A stretch of DNA of 5,645 nucleotides from Planctomycetaceae bacterium (GCA_031282385.1 JAITDV010000176.1:1-5645); one strand, 5' to 3'. Positions 1-5,643 are shown, counted from the stretch's first letter. Program-made: numbers and translations. Notes: generated by a model from the sequence alone, not told the origin.

Positions 1-67
1 GAGGCGAATAATTCCCCTCCTTCGGAGGGATCAGGGGTGGTCTCCTACAGGTTAGCGAAAAAGTCTA
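1..67 (+). mobile_element. Partial copy of the 194-base MITE-like element (right end)
   Basis: These 67 bases match the last 67 bases of the complete element at 984-1177 and, inverted, 4488-4554. They differ from the latter at only two positions. The stretch contains the inner hairpin around 16-30 (CCCTCC, TTC loop, GGAGGG) and the terminal repeat ending in TCTA. The terminal repeat has a G-to-A change (AAGTCTA in place of AGGTCTA). The left part lies outside the window, so I cannot tell whether the copy is complete. It is downstream of fliQ, in the place where fliR is often found. Confidence 0.85.
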
Positions 68-138
68 ATAAAAAAATTAGTTTGTTTACTCGATATTCAC
101 GTGTTCAAGAAAATTCCACTGAATAGATACAAAAATAC

Positions 139-190
139 GTAACTATTCAGCCGTGTGTTTTTTAATCGGCAACAATTCTGTTACCCAAGC
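139..190 (+). repeat. Dispersed repeat, family 2, copy 1
   Basis: This 52-base stretch recurs at 5517-5570 with two small length differences and a few substitutions. Both copies begin GTAACTATTCAG, continue with GTGTG and a T run, and end GGCAACAATTCTGTTACCCAAGC. The ending can fold as a short hairpin (GGCAACA / TGTTACC around ATTC). The copy lies six bases beyond the fliQ stop codon. Its first 12 bases also pair with CTGAATAGATAC at 119-130 (11 of 12), giving a second possible stem. It could be a MITE remnant or a mobile 3' gene tail; no coding function is evident in this copy. Confidence 0.75.
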
Positions 191-196
191 CCCAGT

Positions 197-466
197 TCAC
201 AACATTCTTTGATTTATTTCCTGAAACAATTCACTGCTGTAATCCAGCATCTTGATCGTCATCCAAGGCATAAGAAACGCAAGTACTAAAATCATTACTA
301 TTATTTTTAAAACAATAGCAATTGTTTGTTCCTGTATCTGCGTAAGCGCCTGAAATAAACCAATCAACAAACCAACAGTTGTACCGGCAATCAATACAGG
401 CGACGCTATCAATAACGCTATCCAAGTTGCGTTACGGCATAAATCAACTGCAATTTCTGCATCCAT
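197..466 (-). CDS. fliQ: Flagellar biosynthetic protein FliQ
   Basis: FliQ is a small inner-membrane subunit of the flagellar type III export gate, where it packs around the FliP-FliR core. The product is 89 residues, the usual FliQ length. It has the expected two hydrophobic helices, about residues 15-40 (including IALLIASPVLIAGTTVGLL) and 50-72 (IVLKIIVMILVLAFLMPWM). They are joined by the family's typical segment LFQALTQIQEQT (about 37-48). Translation starts at ATG (464-466), with no clear Shine-Dalgarno site upstream. Unlike most fliPQR clusters, it is separated from fliP by 765 bases of repeats, and no fliR is visible in the 196 bases downstream. The protein looks intact. It could be mistaken for a non-flagellar SctS subunit, but the fliO and fliP neighbours support the flagellar system. 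Confidence 0.95.
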   Translation of the reverse strand: MDAEIAVDLCRNATWIALLIASPVLIAGTTVGLLIGLFQALTQIQEQTIAIVLKIIVMILVLAFLMPWMTIKMLDYSSELFQEINQRML

Positions 467-513
467 TTTTATACAAATTTGTAAAATTCAAAAAATTCAT
501 ATACTAAACATAT

Positions 514-613
514 TTTAAAGTGTAAACAGTTTAAAAACACTTCTAAACAAAATTATTTGATTTAAGGTAATATTTCAGTGGATTTAGTATTTTTAAACTG
601 TTCACACTTTAAA
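514..613. repeat. 100-base palindromic element with 24-base inverted ends
   Basis: Positions 514-537 and 590-613 are inverted copies of each other with one mismatch. The arms read TTTAAAGTGTAAACAGT... and, at the other end, ...ACTGTTCACACTTTAAA. About 52 AT-rich bases separate them. The symmetry and size resemble a small MITE or a stable hairpin. The internal sequence at 567-585 recurs inverted at 1196-1214. The element begins 48 bases upstream of the fliQ start, so it would lie in the fliQ leader if the operon is transcribed through. No open reading frame of note is present. Confidence 0.6.
567..585 (+). repeat. 19-base inverted repeat, left partner
   Basis: The sequence GTAATATTTCAGTGGATTT is repeated exactly, in inverted orientation, at 1196-1214. 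This copy lies inside the 100-base palindrome at 514-613. Some looser similarity continues on one side (TTTAAG here, TTAAATC there), suggesting two diverged copies of a larger element. Confidence 0.6.
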
Positions 614-627
614 TTTACTTTACCTTC

Positions 628-653
628 GCCTGCTTACCTATCGGAAGGCAGGC
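628..653. repeat. Short GC-rich hairpin
   Basis: GCCTGCTTACC at 628-638 and GGAAGGCAGGC at 643-653 can pair at 9 of 11 positions around a TATC loop. It stands out as GC-rich in AT-rich surroundings. There is no T run directly after it on either strand, so a simple intrinsic terminator is not supported. It may be a dispersed palindromic repeat unit. Confidence 0.45.
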
Positions 654-767
654 TTTCACGCTCTTGAGTCACACAAATTATATATAGTACGAACAGTAGA
701 GTTAATTATTAACTCATGTTACGCAGAGACAAAATATCAGTTTTTCCTTCGCCCATTTAGGAGCAAC

Positions 768-914
768 GCATAACAACCCGCCGCAACACGGTGGATACGA
801 AATCCCAATAATACCTCGCTCTGAAAGGGCAGTACAAAACGGATTGGTATTGCCCTTTCAAGGCGAAATTGAGGAACGGGCTTTACCCCGCCGCGTTGCG
901 GCAGGTTGTTACGC
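768..914. repeat. Long imperfect inverted repeat in the fliP-fliQ gap
   Basis: The outer arms 768-794 and 888-914 pair at 23 of 27 positions; all four mismatches are transitions. The arms carry GCCGCAAC and GTTGCGGC cores. The inner arms 822-835 and 847-860 (TGAAAGGGCAGTAC against GTATTGCCCTTTCA) pair at 13 of 14 around an 11-base loop. A related motif, CCTTTCAAGGCGAAAT, at 854-869 recurs directly as CCTTTCAGGACGAAAT at 920-935. The latter sits over a small hairpin at 918-930 (GTCCT, TTC, AGGAC). The structure looks like a folded repeat element. I see no protein-coding potential, and an expressed RNA cannot be excluded. Confidence 0.6.
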
Positions 915-960
915 ACTGTCCTTTCAGGACGAAATACATTGTCAAATTTTATACTCGCAA

Positions 961-972
961 CTGAATAGTTAC
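961..972 (-). repeat. 12-base motif shared with the family 2 repeats
   Basis: CTGAATAGTTAC here is the exact reverse complement of the first 12 bases of the repeats at 139 and 5517. A variant, CTGAATAGATAC, is at 119-130. Beyond the 12 bases the similarity stops. It may mark the end of an element family or be a small remnant. It lies 11 bases before the 194-base element. Confidence 0.45.
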
Positions 973-983
973 AATTTATTTGT

Positions 984-1177
984 TAGACCTTTTTTCTAAC
1001 CTAAAAATACATCAACGCAACAAAAAACCTACAACGAAAAACCGCCTTTAACTCCTCCGAAACCACCCCTAACCCCTCCGAAAGAGGGGAATAAGAATAC
1101 GCCTTCGAGGGAGGCGAATAATTTCCCTCCTTCGGAGGGGTCAGTGGTGGTTTCCTACAGGTTAGCGAAAAGGTCTA
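984..1177 (+). mobile_element. Complete 194-base MITE-like element, copy A
   Basis: The element starts TAGACCTTTTTTCTAACCT and ends AGGTTAGCGAAAAGGTCTA. These are 19-base inverted termini with a couple of mismatches. The copy at 4488-4681 is the same length, inverted, and differs at about 11 of 194 positions. TA at both boundaries fits a target-site duplication of the kind made by IS630/Tc1-mariner-type transposases, although TA could simply be part of the terminal repeat. The right two thirds form a long palindrome: a segment at about 1060-1110 and the one at 1111-1160 are near inverted copies, each containing a CCCCTCC/GGAGGGG-type hairpin. No transposase is encoded, so movement would need one supplied elsewhere. 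It lies between fliP and fliQ. Confidence 0.85.
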
Positions 1178-1195
1178 TTAATTAACCCAAATGCC

Positions 1196-1214
1196 AAATC
1201 CACTGAAATATTAC
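1196..1214 (-). repeat. 19-base inverted repeat, right partner
   Basis: This is the exact reverse complement of 567-585, located 17 bases downstream of the fliP stop codon. Together the pair brackets most of the fliP-fliQ gap, including the 194-base element and the long inverted repeat. Confidence 0.6.
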
Positions 1215-1231
1215 GATTTAAGAATTATTTG

Positions 1232-2332
1232 TCAACAAAATCCGCTTAATTGCGTTACTTGTAACCAAACAGTTTCTCGAGTTGACTCCGGTACATAATG
1301 CTCAAAACTCTCAAGCAACATTACAACCACTAATTGCCATCCGTCCATTAAAACAAAAAGCATTAACTTAAACGGCAGTGAAATAATCACCGGCGGCAAC
1401 ATCATCATTCCCATTGAAACCATCACACTTGCAATTACCATATCAAGAACAAGAAACGGCAAATAAATCTGAAACCCGATCATAAACGCCGTCTTCAACT
1501 CACTCAACATAAACGCAGGTAACAACGCCCGCCAAGGAATATCCTTCCATGTCATTTCGTCCGGTGCGGTATAATTGTCAATGTATCGCAAAAAGACTTT
1601 TACATCGTCAGTGTTATGGCAACGCATGATTTGCTCTGCCATAAATTTTCGTATTGGTCGCTCGGCTTTGTTGTAAGCGATTTCAAGTCCGATTCTCCTT
1701 TCGCTGAACGGCAAAACTGATTCCGTGTAAACTTCCGACCACACCGGCGTCATTACCAACAACGTCAAAAAAAGCGATAACGCCGTAATTACTTGACTCG
1801 GCGGCAACTGATTTGTACCTATAGCCTGACGCAAAACCGCAAGTACCGTCATTATGCGGACAAACGATGTTGTCATTATCATGATTGACGGCGCCAATGT
1901 TATCACGGTCAAAATGACCATGATTTGTATTGTTGAAACAAGTCCGCCGGGCGAACGCAAAAAATCTACTCCAGGTAAAATTTCTTTCGGCACGGGCAAC
2001 GCTAATGAACCGTCTTCGTAACGCGGTTCATCAATTGGCGGGTCAAGTTGCGGAGCTTGCGATTCCAATGGGTCGCGTCCAGCACGGTTTACTGAAGCGT
2101 TATTTGAATCATAAATCGATGGTTCAAATTGCATAAAATGCGGTTCTCGCCGATCTGCATATCGACCTTGCGGTTTGTTTGGGTTGTAATTGTTCAGTAC
2201 AACTTGCGCAAAAACAAGACCGCAGGACAATTGAATTATTAATGTTGCGCAAATTAAAATAAGTATCGTAACAATAATTCTGCAAACAGATTTTTTTTCG
2301 TACAAAAACTGTGTCGCTGATAAAATATTCAC
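1232..2332 (-). CDS. fliP: Flagellar biosynthetic protein FliP, with extended N-terminus
   Basis: FliP forms the pentameric core of the flagellar type III export gate in the inner membrane. The product has 366 residues, against roughly 245 in Escherichia coli. A hydrophobic signal segment spans about 18-43. A Pro- and charge-rich extension of about 80 residues (44-122) follows. The conserved FliP domain covers about 124-345: transmembrane segments near 133-160 and 178-198, a soluble loop with FMAEQIM, then LLPAFMLSELKTAFMIGFQ and the last hydrophobic stretch VLDMVIASVMVSMGMMMLPP, which match the family signature regions. The start is GTG at 2330-2332, sharing one base with the fliO stop (TAGTG). 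An AAGGAG ribosome site (plus-strand 2340-2345) seven bases upstream supports it and suggests translational coupling. The usually adjacent fliQ is displaced downstream by repeats. Confidence 0.95.
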   Translation of the reverse strand: MNILSATQFLYEKKSVCRIIVTILILICATLIIQLSCGLVFAQVVLNNYNPNKPQGRYADRREPHFMQFEPSIYDSNNASVNRAGRDPLESQAPQLDPPIDEPRYEDGSLALPVPKEILPGVDFLRSPGGLVSTIQIMVILTVITLAPSIMIMTTSFVRIMTVLAVLRQAIGTNQLPPSQVITALSLFLTLLVMTPVWSEVYTESVLPFSERRIGLEIAYNKAERPIRKFMAEQIMRCHNTDDVKVFLRYIDNYTAPDEMTWKDIPWRALLPAFMLSELKTAFMIGFQIYLPFLVLDMVIASVMVSMGMMMLPPVIISLPFKLMLFVLMDGWQLVVVMLLESFEHYVPESTRETVWLQVTQLSGFC

Positions 2333-3603
2333 TATTTGACTCCTTTTCGTTCTATTCCTGAAGCCAGAATTGCCGCAAGACTGTTATCAGGATCGCTGTA
2401 AATATCAATACCGCGAGAATGTTGATGCTTATAATTTCTTATTTCGTCTTGATCTGTCTGATTGATACCGAAATAATCATTGGAATTATTTTTTGTTGTG
2501 TGATCTTTGGAAAAGTTATTGTTACGGGAATTATTTGTTGAATTGAGTTGAGATGAGAGGTTTTGATGAAATTTATTTATGCCGTTGTTATTAAGTTGTC
2601 TGCACATCCCAAGAACAGTAACAACTTCATCAGGATCAGTAATTTCCGTAATCGGAGTTAACGTGTCATTTGTTGCCGATACCAAAATTAGTCTGTTGCC
2701 GAGCCGCAATAAATGCACCTGTAATTTTTGAGACAAAAATGTTTTGCCAAGATTTTCAAATACTTCTTTGGGCAATGATTGAACTGCATTAGGCGAAATC
2801 TTTCTAAACAAAACCATAAGTATCAAAAAAACCGAAATCACTATCAATAAACTAGCAACAACAGAAATAACCGGTCCGAAAATTTGTGATATTTGCGGTT
2901 TTTTTAATTTGGTATTTTTATTATCGTTGCCCATATCTATTTTTTGATCCAGAATTATATCGGAATTTTGACCATGATTTTTTTTTGTAACGTTTATTTC
3001 ATTGTAATTATTCGGCAACGCATCTGATGAGGTTTCGGATGTTTCGAAGGTTGGCGAATTAATTGTAGTATTTGTTACGGCAGGTTCAAATTTGGGCAAA
3101 GTTTCAGAATTATCGTGTTGATTATTTTGTGTTGTGTTTGGAGAAATATTGTGAGGATTTGTTGTTTCGGCGGAGGCTAATTTTATTGGATTTGCAGTTG
3201 TTTTGTTCGTGGTATAATTCGCGAGCGTAGTTTCGGAAGTAAAAACGTGAGGGGAATGAATTGGTTTGGATGAGTTATTGATACCATTTTTCAATGCGTT
3301 TAGTTGATCATTTTTACGATTTACGGCGGGCTTGGGCGGAATAGGTAATGGCAACGGTTCCTGAATTGAATCGGAATTAAGGTTTTTACCGAAATTGACT
3401 TTGGGCAGATTTGAATTTTCGGGTTGATTATTTTGTTGGCGGTTATATTGATTTTGTCCGTAATTTTTTCTGTAATTACTCTGGTCAAAATTGACGTCAG
3501 ACGGATTCTCCGCCGGACAAATATGTATATTTTGCCCAAAAATAATGAGGACAACGGCAATTAAAATCTTGTACAAAAAATGATAATGATGTTGGGTATT
3601 CAT
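2332..3603 (-). CDS. fliO: FliO-like flagellar assembly protein with long Asn-rich extension
   Basis: FliO is a membrane protein that helps assemble and stabilise the FliP ring. With the ATG at 3601-3603 the product is 423 residues, far longer than the usual 100-200. It starts with a signal-like segment (about 9-24, LYKILIAVVLIIFG). Roughly 215 residues of low-complexity sequence rich in Asn, Thr, Ser, Pro and Gln follow, presumably periplasmic. A transmembrane helix lies at about 242-267 (PVISVVASLLIVISVFLILM). The FliO-type domain covers about 268-336, with LSQKLQVHLLRLGNRLILVS and EVVTVLGMC. A second Asn-rich tail closes the protein. A TTG start at 3636 would add 11 residues, but ATG places the signal segment normally; neither has a clear ribosome site. 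Identification rests on the C-terminal domain and on the overlap with fliP. Confidence 0.82.
   Translation of the reverse strand: MNTQHHYHFLYKILIAVVLIIFGQNIHICPAENPSDVNFDQSNYRKNYGQNQYNRQQNNQPENSNLPKVNFGKNLNSDSIQEPLPLPIPPKPAVNRKNDQLNALKNGINNSSKPIHSPHVFTSETTLANYTTNKTTANPIKLASAETTNPHNISPNTTQNNQHDNSETLPKFEPAVTNTTINSPTFETSETSSDALPNNYNEINVTKKNHGQNSDIILDQKIDMGNDNKNTKLKKPQISQIFGPVISVVASLLIVISVFLILMVLFRKISPNAVQSLPKEVFENLGKTFLSQKLQVHLLRLGNRLILVSATNDTLTPITEITDPDEVVTVLGMCRQLNNNGINKFHQNLSSQLNSTNNSRNNNFSKDHTTKNNSNDYFGINQTDQDEIRNYKHQHSRGIDIYSDPDNSLAAILASGIERKGVK
2340..2345 (-). promoter_or_regulatory. Ribosome binding site for fliP inside the end of fliO
   Basis: The minus strand reads AAGGAG here, then seven bases, then the GTG start of fliP. 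It is the clearest Shine-Dalgarno sequence in the window and fixes the unusual GTG start in the TAGTG stop-start overlap. Confidence 0.7.
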
Positions 3604-3960
3604 TGTTGTTACGGTTGAGTTTGTTGTTATACTCAATTGATTATTCGGGTAATTTGATCTTTCGCCGAAGGGATTGGAAAGATCGCTGACAACTATTTAG
3701 ACCAATCAATTGCTTGCCCAAAAATCTATAAATAAGCACGATTTTTCAGTAAGCAAATTCAGGTAAACCGGCGGAGTATAACAAAGACCAAAAAAAACTC
3801 CAATAGCATTTTTTGAATAAAAATACCGTTCGCTAAAAAACAAATATACTCGTAATATTTAATTTTCATTTTTTGTGATAGCGTTCACGTTTGTCATGCC
3901 GCCAAAATCCATGTTGCCGCCCACAAAAAACAGAAATTAAAGCGTAAAGAACATAAAGCC
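3604..3960. other. Divergent spacer between fliO and folK
   Basis: This AT-rich region of about 357 bases separates the minus-strand fliO from the plus-strand folK, so it should contain promoters for both. I see no convincing -35/-10 pair for either. The one structure of note is a possible hairpin at 3656-3684, with perfect seven-base arms GATCTTT and AAAGATC. It lies 53-81 bases upstream of the fliO ATG and might be in its leader. No coding sequence or repeat shared with the rest of the window was recognised. Confidence 0.5.
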
Positions 3961-4485
3961 ATGAACAAAAATCATAATTCCAACATCAAACAAACAGAGG
4001 CAAACAATAATCAAAATTCTGACTTAATAAAAACAGAAGTTCTTTTAGGTTTTGGTTCTAACCTTGGTGATCGCCGCGGTTTTATTGAGCAAGGTTGGGC
4101 GGCGGTTTGTGGGTTAGTGGGAGTTGAGGCGGTTTGTATAAGCAGTTTGATAGAAACGCAAGCTGTTGGCGGAGAGTTAAATCAACCGGATTTTTTGAAT
4201 GCTGCCGGTTTAATCCGTACAACTCTTCTTCCCGAAATTTTACTCGACAGATTGCAAGAAATAGAAAACAGTTTTGGTCGAATAAGAACCGTGCGTTGGG
4301 GAGCAAGAACCCTCGATATTGACATACTGCTATACGGCAACTCCATAATCAACACAAATCGTCTAAAAGTTCCACACCCGCTAATGTTCCAACGTAACTT
4401 CGTCTTAATTCCAGCATCAGAAATCGCACCTGAAATGATCCTAACTGTTGCAAACACACACGGAATTATTTTAGAGAATTTCTAA
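3961..4485 (+). CDS. folK: 2-amino-4-hydroxy-6-hydroxymethyldihydropteridine diphosphokinase (HPPK)
   Basis: HPPK transfers pyrophosphate from ATP to 6-hydroxymethyl-7,8-dihydropterin, the step before dihydropteroate synthase in folate synthesis; it is cytosolic. The product is 174 residues (E. coli 159). The excess is an Asn-rich N-terminal tail of about 24 residues. The fold begins with VLLGFGSNLGDR (27-38). FLNAAGLIRT (78-87) is the usual pterin-side strand. GRIRTVRWGARTLDIDILLYG (106-126) is the diagnostic stretch: R107, R109 and R116 correspond to the nucleotide-contacting arginines, and D119 and D121 to the two magnesium-binding aspartates. VPHPLMFQRNFVLIPASEIAPE (137-158) closes the domain. 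All key residues are present, so it should be active. The ATG has no clear Shine-Dalgarno site, but no in-frame ATG lies between it and the domain. No other folate gene is in the window. Confidence 0.96.
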   Translation: MNKNHNSNIKQTEANNNQNSDLIKTEVLLGFGSNLGDRRGFIEQGWAAVCGLVGVEAVCISSLIETQAVGGELNQPDFLNAAGLIRTTLLPEILLDRLQEIENSFGRIRTVRWGARTLDIDILLYGNSIINTNRLKVPHPLMFQRNFVLIPASEIAPEMILTVANTHGIILENF

Positions 4486-4487
4486 AC

Positions 4488-4681
4488 TAGACCTTTTCGC
4501 TAACCTGTAGGAGACCACCCCTGACCCCTCCGAAGGAGGGGAATTATTCGCCTCTCTCGGAGGCATCTTCTTATTCCCCTCCTTCGGAGGGGTTAGGGGT
4601 GGTCTCGGAGGAGTTAAAGACGGTTTTTCGTTGTAGGTTTTTTGTTGCGTTGATGTATTTTTAGGTTAGAGAAAAGGTCTA
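4488..4681 (-). mobile_element. Complete 194-base MITE-like element, copy B
   Basis: This is the inverted counterpart of 984-1177, the same length and about 94% identical. Its termini are TAGACCTTTTCGCTAACCT and AGGTTAGAGAAAAGGTCTA, pairing at 18 of 19 positions, with TA at both ends. The internal palindrome is better preserved than in copy A: two segments of about 47 bases, each with CCCCTCC/GGAGGGG hairpins, face each other across a short centre near 4555-4560. It begins two bases after the folK stop and lies between convergent genes, so the strong hairpins could act as a transcription barrier in both directions. No open reading frame is encoded. Confidence 0.88.
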
Positions 4682-4688
4682 ATATTCA

Positions 4689-4723
4689 CAAATTAAAAAT
4701 CTGCAATATACACAACATATTGC
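4689..4723 (-). terminator. Possible weak terminator of the DUF1638 gene
   Basis: On the minus strand, GCAATAT and ATATTGC (4717-4723 and 4703-4709) form a perfect seven-base stem with a seven-base loop. AGATTTTTAATTT follows. It lies 24 bases downstream of the DUF1638 stop codon. The stem is AT-rich and short, so termination may be inefficient. Confidence 0.35.
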
Positions 4724-4746
4724 CCAGATGTATTGCACAATTTCAA

Positions 4747-5478
4747 TTAAACAGATTTTACAATATCGTCATCGTATGAAAATGCGATTTTTTCGCCGGG
4801 TTTGACAATAAGAAATTCTGTTTCGTTCCAATCGCCGTTGACTAATTTTTTCAACAGGGAAAGATCGCCTTTGATTTTTTCAAATTCCAGATTTCTTTTT
4901 TGTGCGTCAAGTTTTGCGAAATTCTCAAATGAATCATCCGGCTCGATTCCCATTTCAATAAATGTTGTTTTTTTATAATGCTTCAACCCAGACAGTTTTT
5001 CGTACAAATATTCCGCATTCGTTTTTCCATAACGCTCAATCAATTCGCTTTTCGTAAAATTGATACCTAGTTTTGTTGCAATTGAATCCGGTAATTTTTG
5101 CGTCAATTCTCCGCCGCGTTCAATCCAACCTGTTGTTTGAAAATAAACTCCTTCATTTGCCGAAAAATATTCCCAATACTTGCGTCGATCTCCCATAAAA
5201 AGAGTAATACAATCATGCGCTCGCGGAATAATTATCGGCACACAACCAGCACGCAATCCCACCACTCCGCCATTACACAACCCATAACCCAATAATACCG
5301 CATCATAACCAATTCCTACATTATTAAACACCTCAGATAAACGCTCAAACATACCTTCCTTACCAAGATCATGAAGCCCCTTTGTAAGAAATTCAATATC
5401 AATTTCATGCGGCGAACAAGATACCACAAAATTAATCTCACGAAAAAGAATCTCACACACTATTAACTTTAATCTCAT
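4747..5478 (-). CDS. DUF1638 family protein of unknown function
   Basis: The product is 243 residues from the ATG at 5476-5478, with no signal peptide or membrane segment, so probably cytosolic. It begins MRLKLIVCEILFREI, which resembles the opening of DUF1638 proteins as I remember them. An in-frame ATG at 5494-5496 would add six residues; neither start has a ribosome site. The family-like core covers about residues 25-120: EFLTKGLHDLG, then DAVLLGYGLCNGGVVGL, PIIIPRAHDCITLFMGDR and VYFQTTGWIERG. Five cysteines (8, 21, 68, 79, 90) and H89 next to C90 could bind a metal or cofactor, but that is inference. The C-terminal part is charged and less characteristic. Some DUF1638 genes elsewhere accompany corrinoid methyltransferases; none is visible here. 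It converges on folK across a MITE-like element. Confidence 0.8.
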   Translation of the reverse strand: MRLKLIVCEILFREINFVVSCSPHEIDIEFLTKGLHDLGKEGMFERLSEVFNNVGIGYDAVLLGYGLCNGGVVGLRAGCVPIIIPRAHDCITLFMGDRRKYWEYFSANEGVYFQTTGWIERGGELTQKLPDSIATKLGINFTKSELIERYGKTNAEYLYEKLSGLKHYKKTTFIEMGIEPDDSFENFAKLDAQKRNLEFEKIKGDLSLLKKLVNGDWNETEFLIVKPGEKIAFSYDDDIVKSV

Positions 5479-5516
5479 CAGAAAATCATAAATCATTAAA
5501 TACGAAAAGAAATTAT

Positions 5517-5570
5517 GTAACTATTCAGCTGTGTGTGTTTTTTTGTCGGCAACAATTCTGTTACCCAAGC
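5517..5570 (+). repeat. Dispersed repeat, family 2, copy 2
   Basis: This is the second copy of the repeat at 139-190: 54 bases, with the same GTAACTATTCAG start, GTGTG and T run, and GGCAACAATTCTGTTACCCAAGC end. It lies 38 bases upstream of the chosen DUF1638 start. Read on the minus strand, this copy is open and would encode a tail LGNRIVADKKTHTAE before a TAG stop at 5521-5523; in copy 1 the same frame is broken. Confidence 0.75.
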
Positions 5571-5643
5571 TCAATAAATCCGCACGGAACAACATGATTT
5601 TCCGAACTACTCTAATATTCCGACCCTTATTTATCAAACTATC
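5521..5643 (-). CDS. Possible C-terminal end of a gene entering from the right edge
   Basis: The minus-strand frame is open from the window edge for 40 codons and stops at TAG (5521-5523) inside the family 2 repeat. The last 15 or so residues, LGNRIVADKKTHTAE, come from the repeat itself. The upstream part (DSLINKGRNIRVVRKIMLFR) shows no domain I recognise. Forty open codons can occur by chance, so this is only tentative. Confidence 0.2.
   Translation of the reverse strand, partial: DSLINKGRNIRVVRKIMLFRADLLSLGNRIVADKKTHTAE

Noticed and set aside
768..914. Long inverted repeat considered as a tRNA, rRNA fragment or riboswitch
   Set aside because: No cloverleaf, no conserved T-loop or anticodon stem, and no riboswitch core I recognise; the symmetry is that of a single long hairpin.
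1..1177. Repeated units considered as a CRISPR array
   Set aside because: The repeats are few, long, widely spaced and in both orientations, with no regular spacers and no cas genes.
984..1177. Search for a transposase within or beside the 194-base elements
   Set aside because: No open frame of suitable size or motif is present in any copy or in the flanking gaps, so the element is described as non-autonomous.
1930..2136. Plus-strand open frame of 68 codons opposite fliP
   Set aside because: It lies wholly within the intact fliP gene on the other strand, has no recognisable domain or ribosome site, and is best explained as a shadow.
3321..3560. Second minus-strand frame inside fliO
   Set aside because: It overlaps the low-complexity part of fliO in another frame; its composition is that of a frame-shifted repeat-rich sequence.
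3700..3960. Candidate sigma-70-type promoters for folK and fliO
   Set aside because: Individual hexamer-like words exist in this AT-rich stretch, but none had both boxes at an acceptable spacing.
4082..4457. Several open frames on both strands over folK
   Set aside because: folK is complete with all its motifs in frame; the others show no domain and are shadows.
5098..5295. Plus-strand frame of 65 codons opposite the DUF1638 gene
   Set aside because: It is antisense to a well-supported gene and has no recognisable features.
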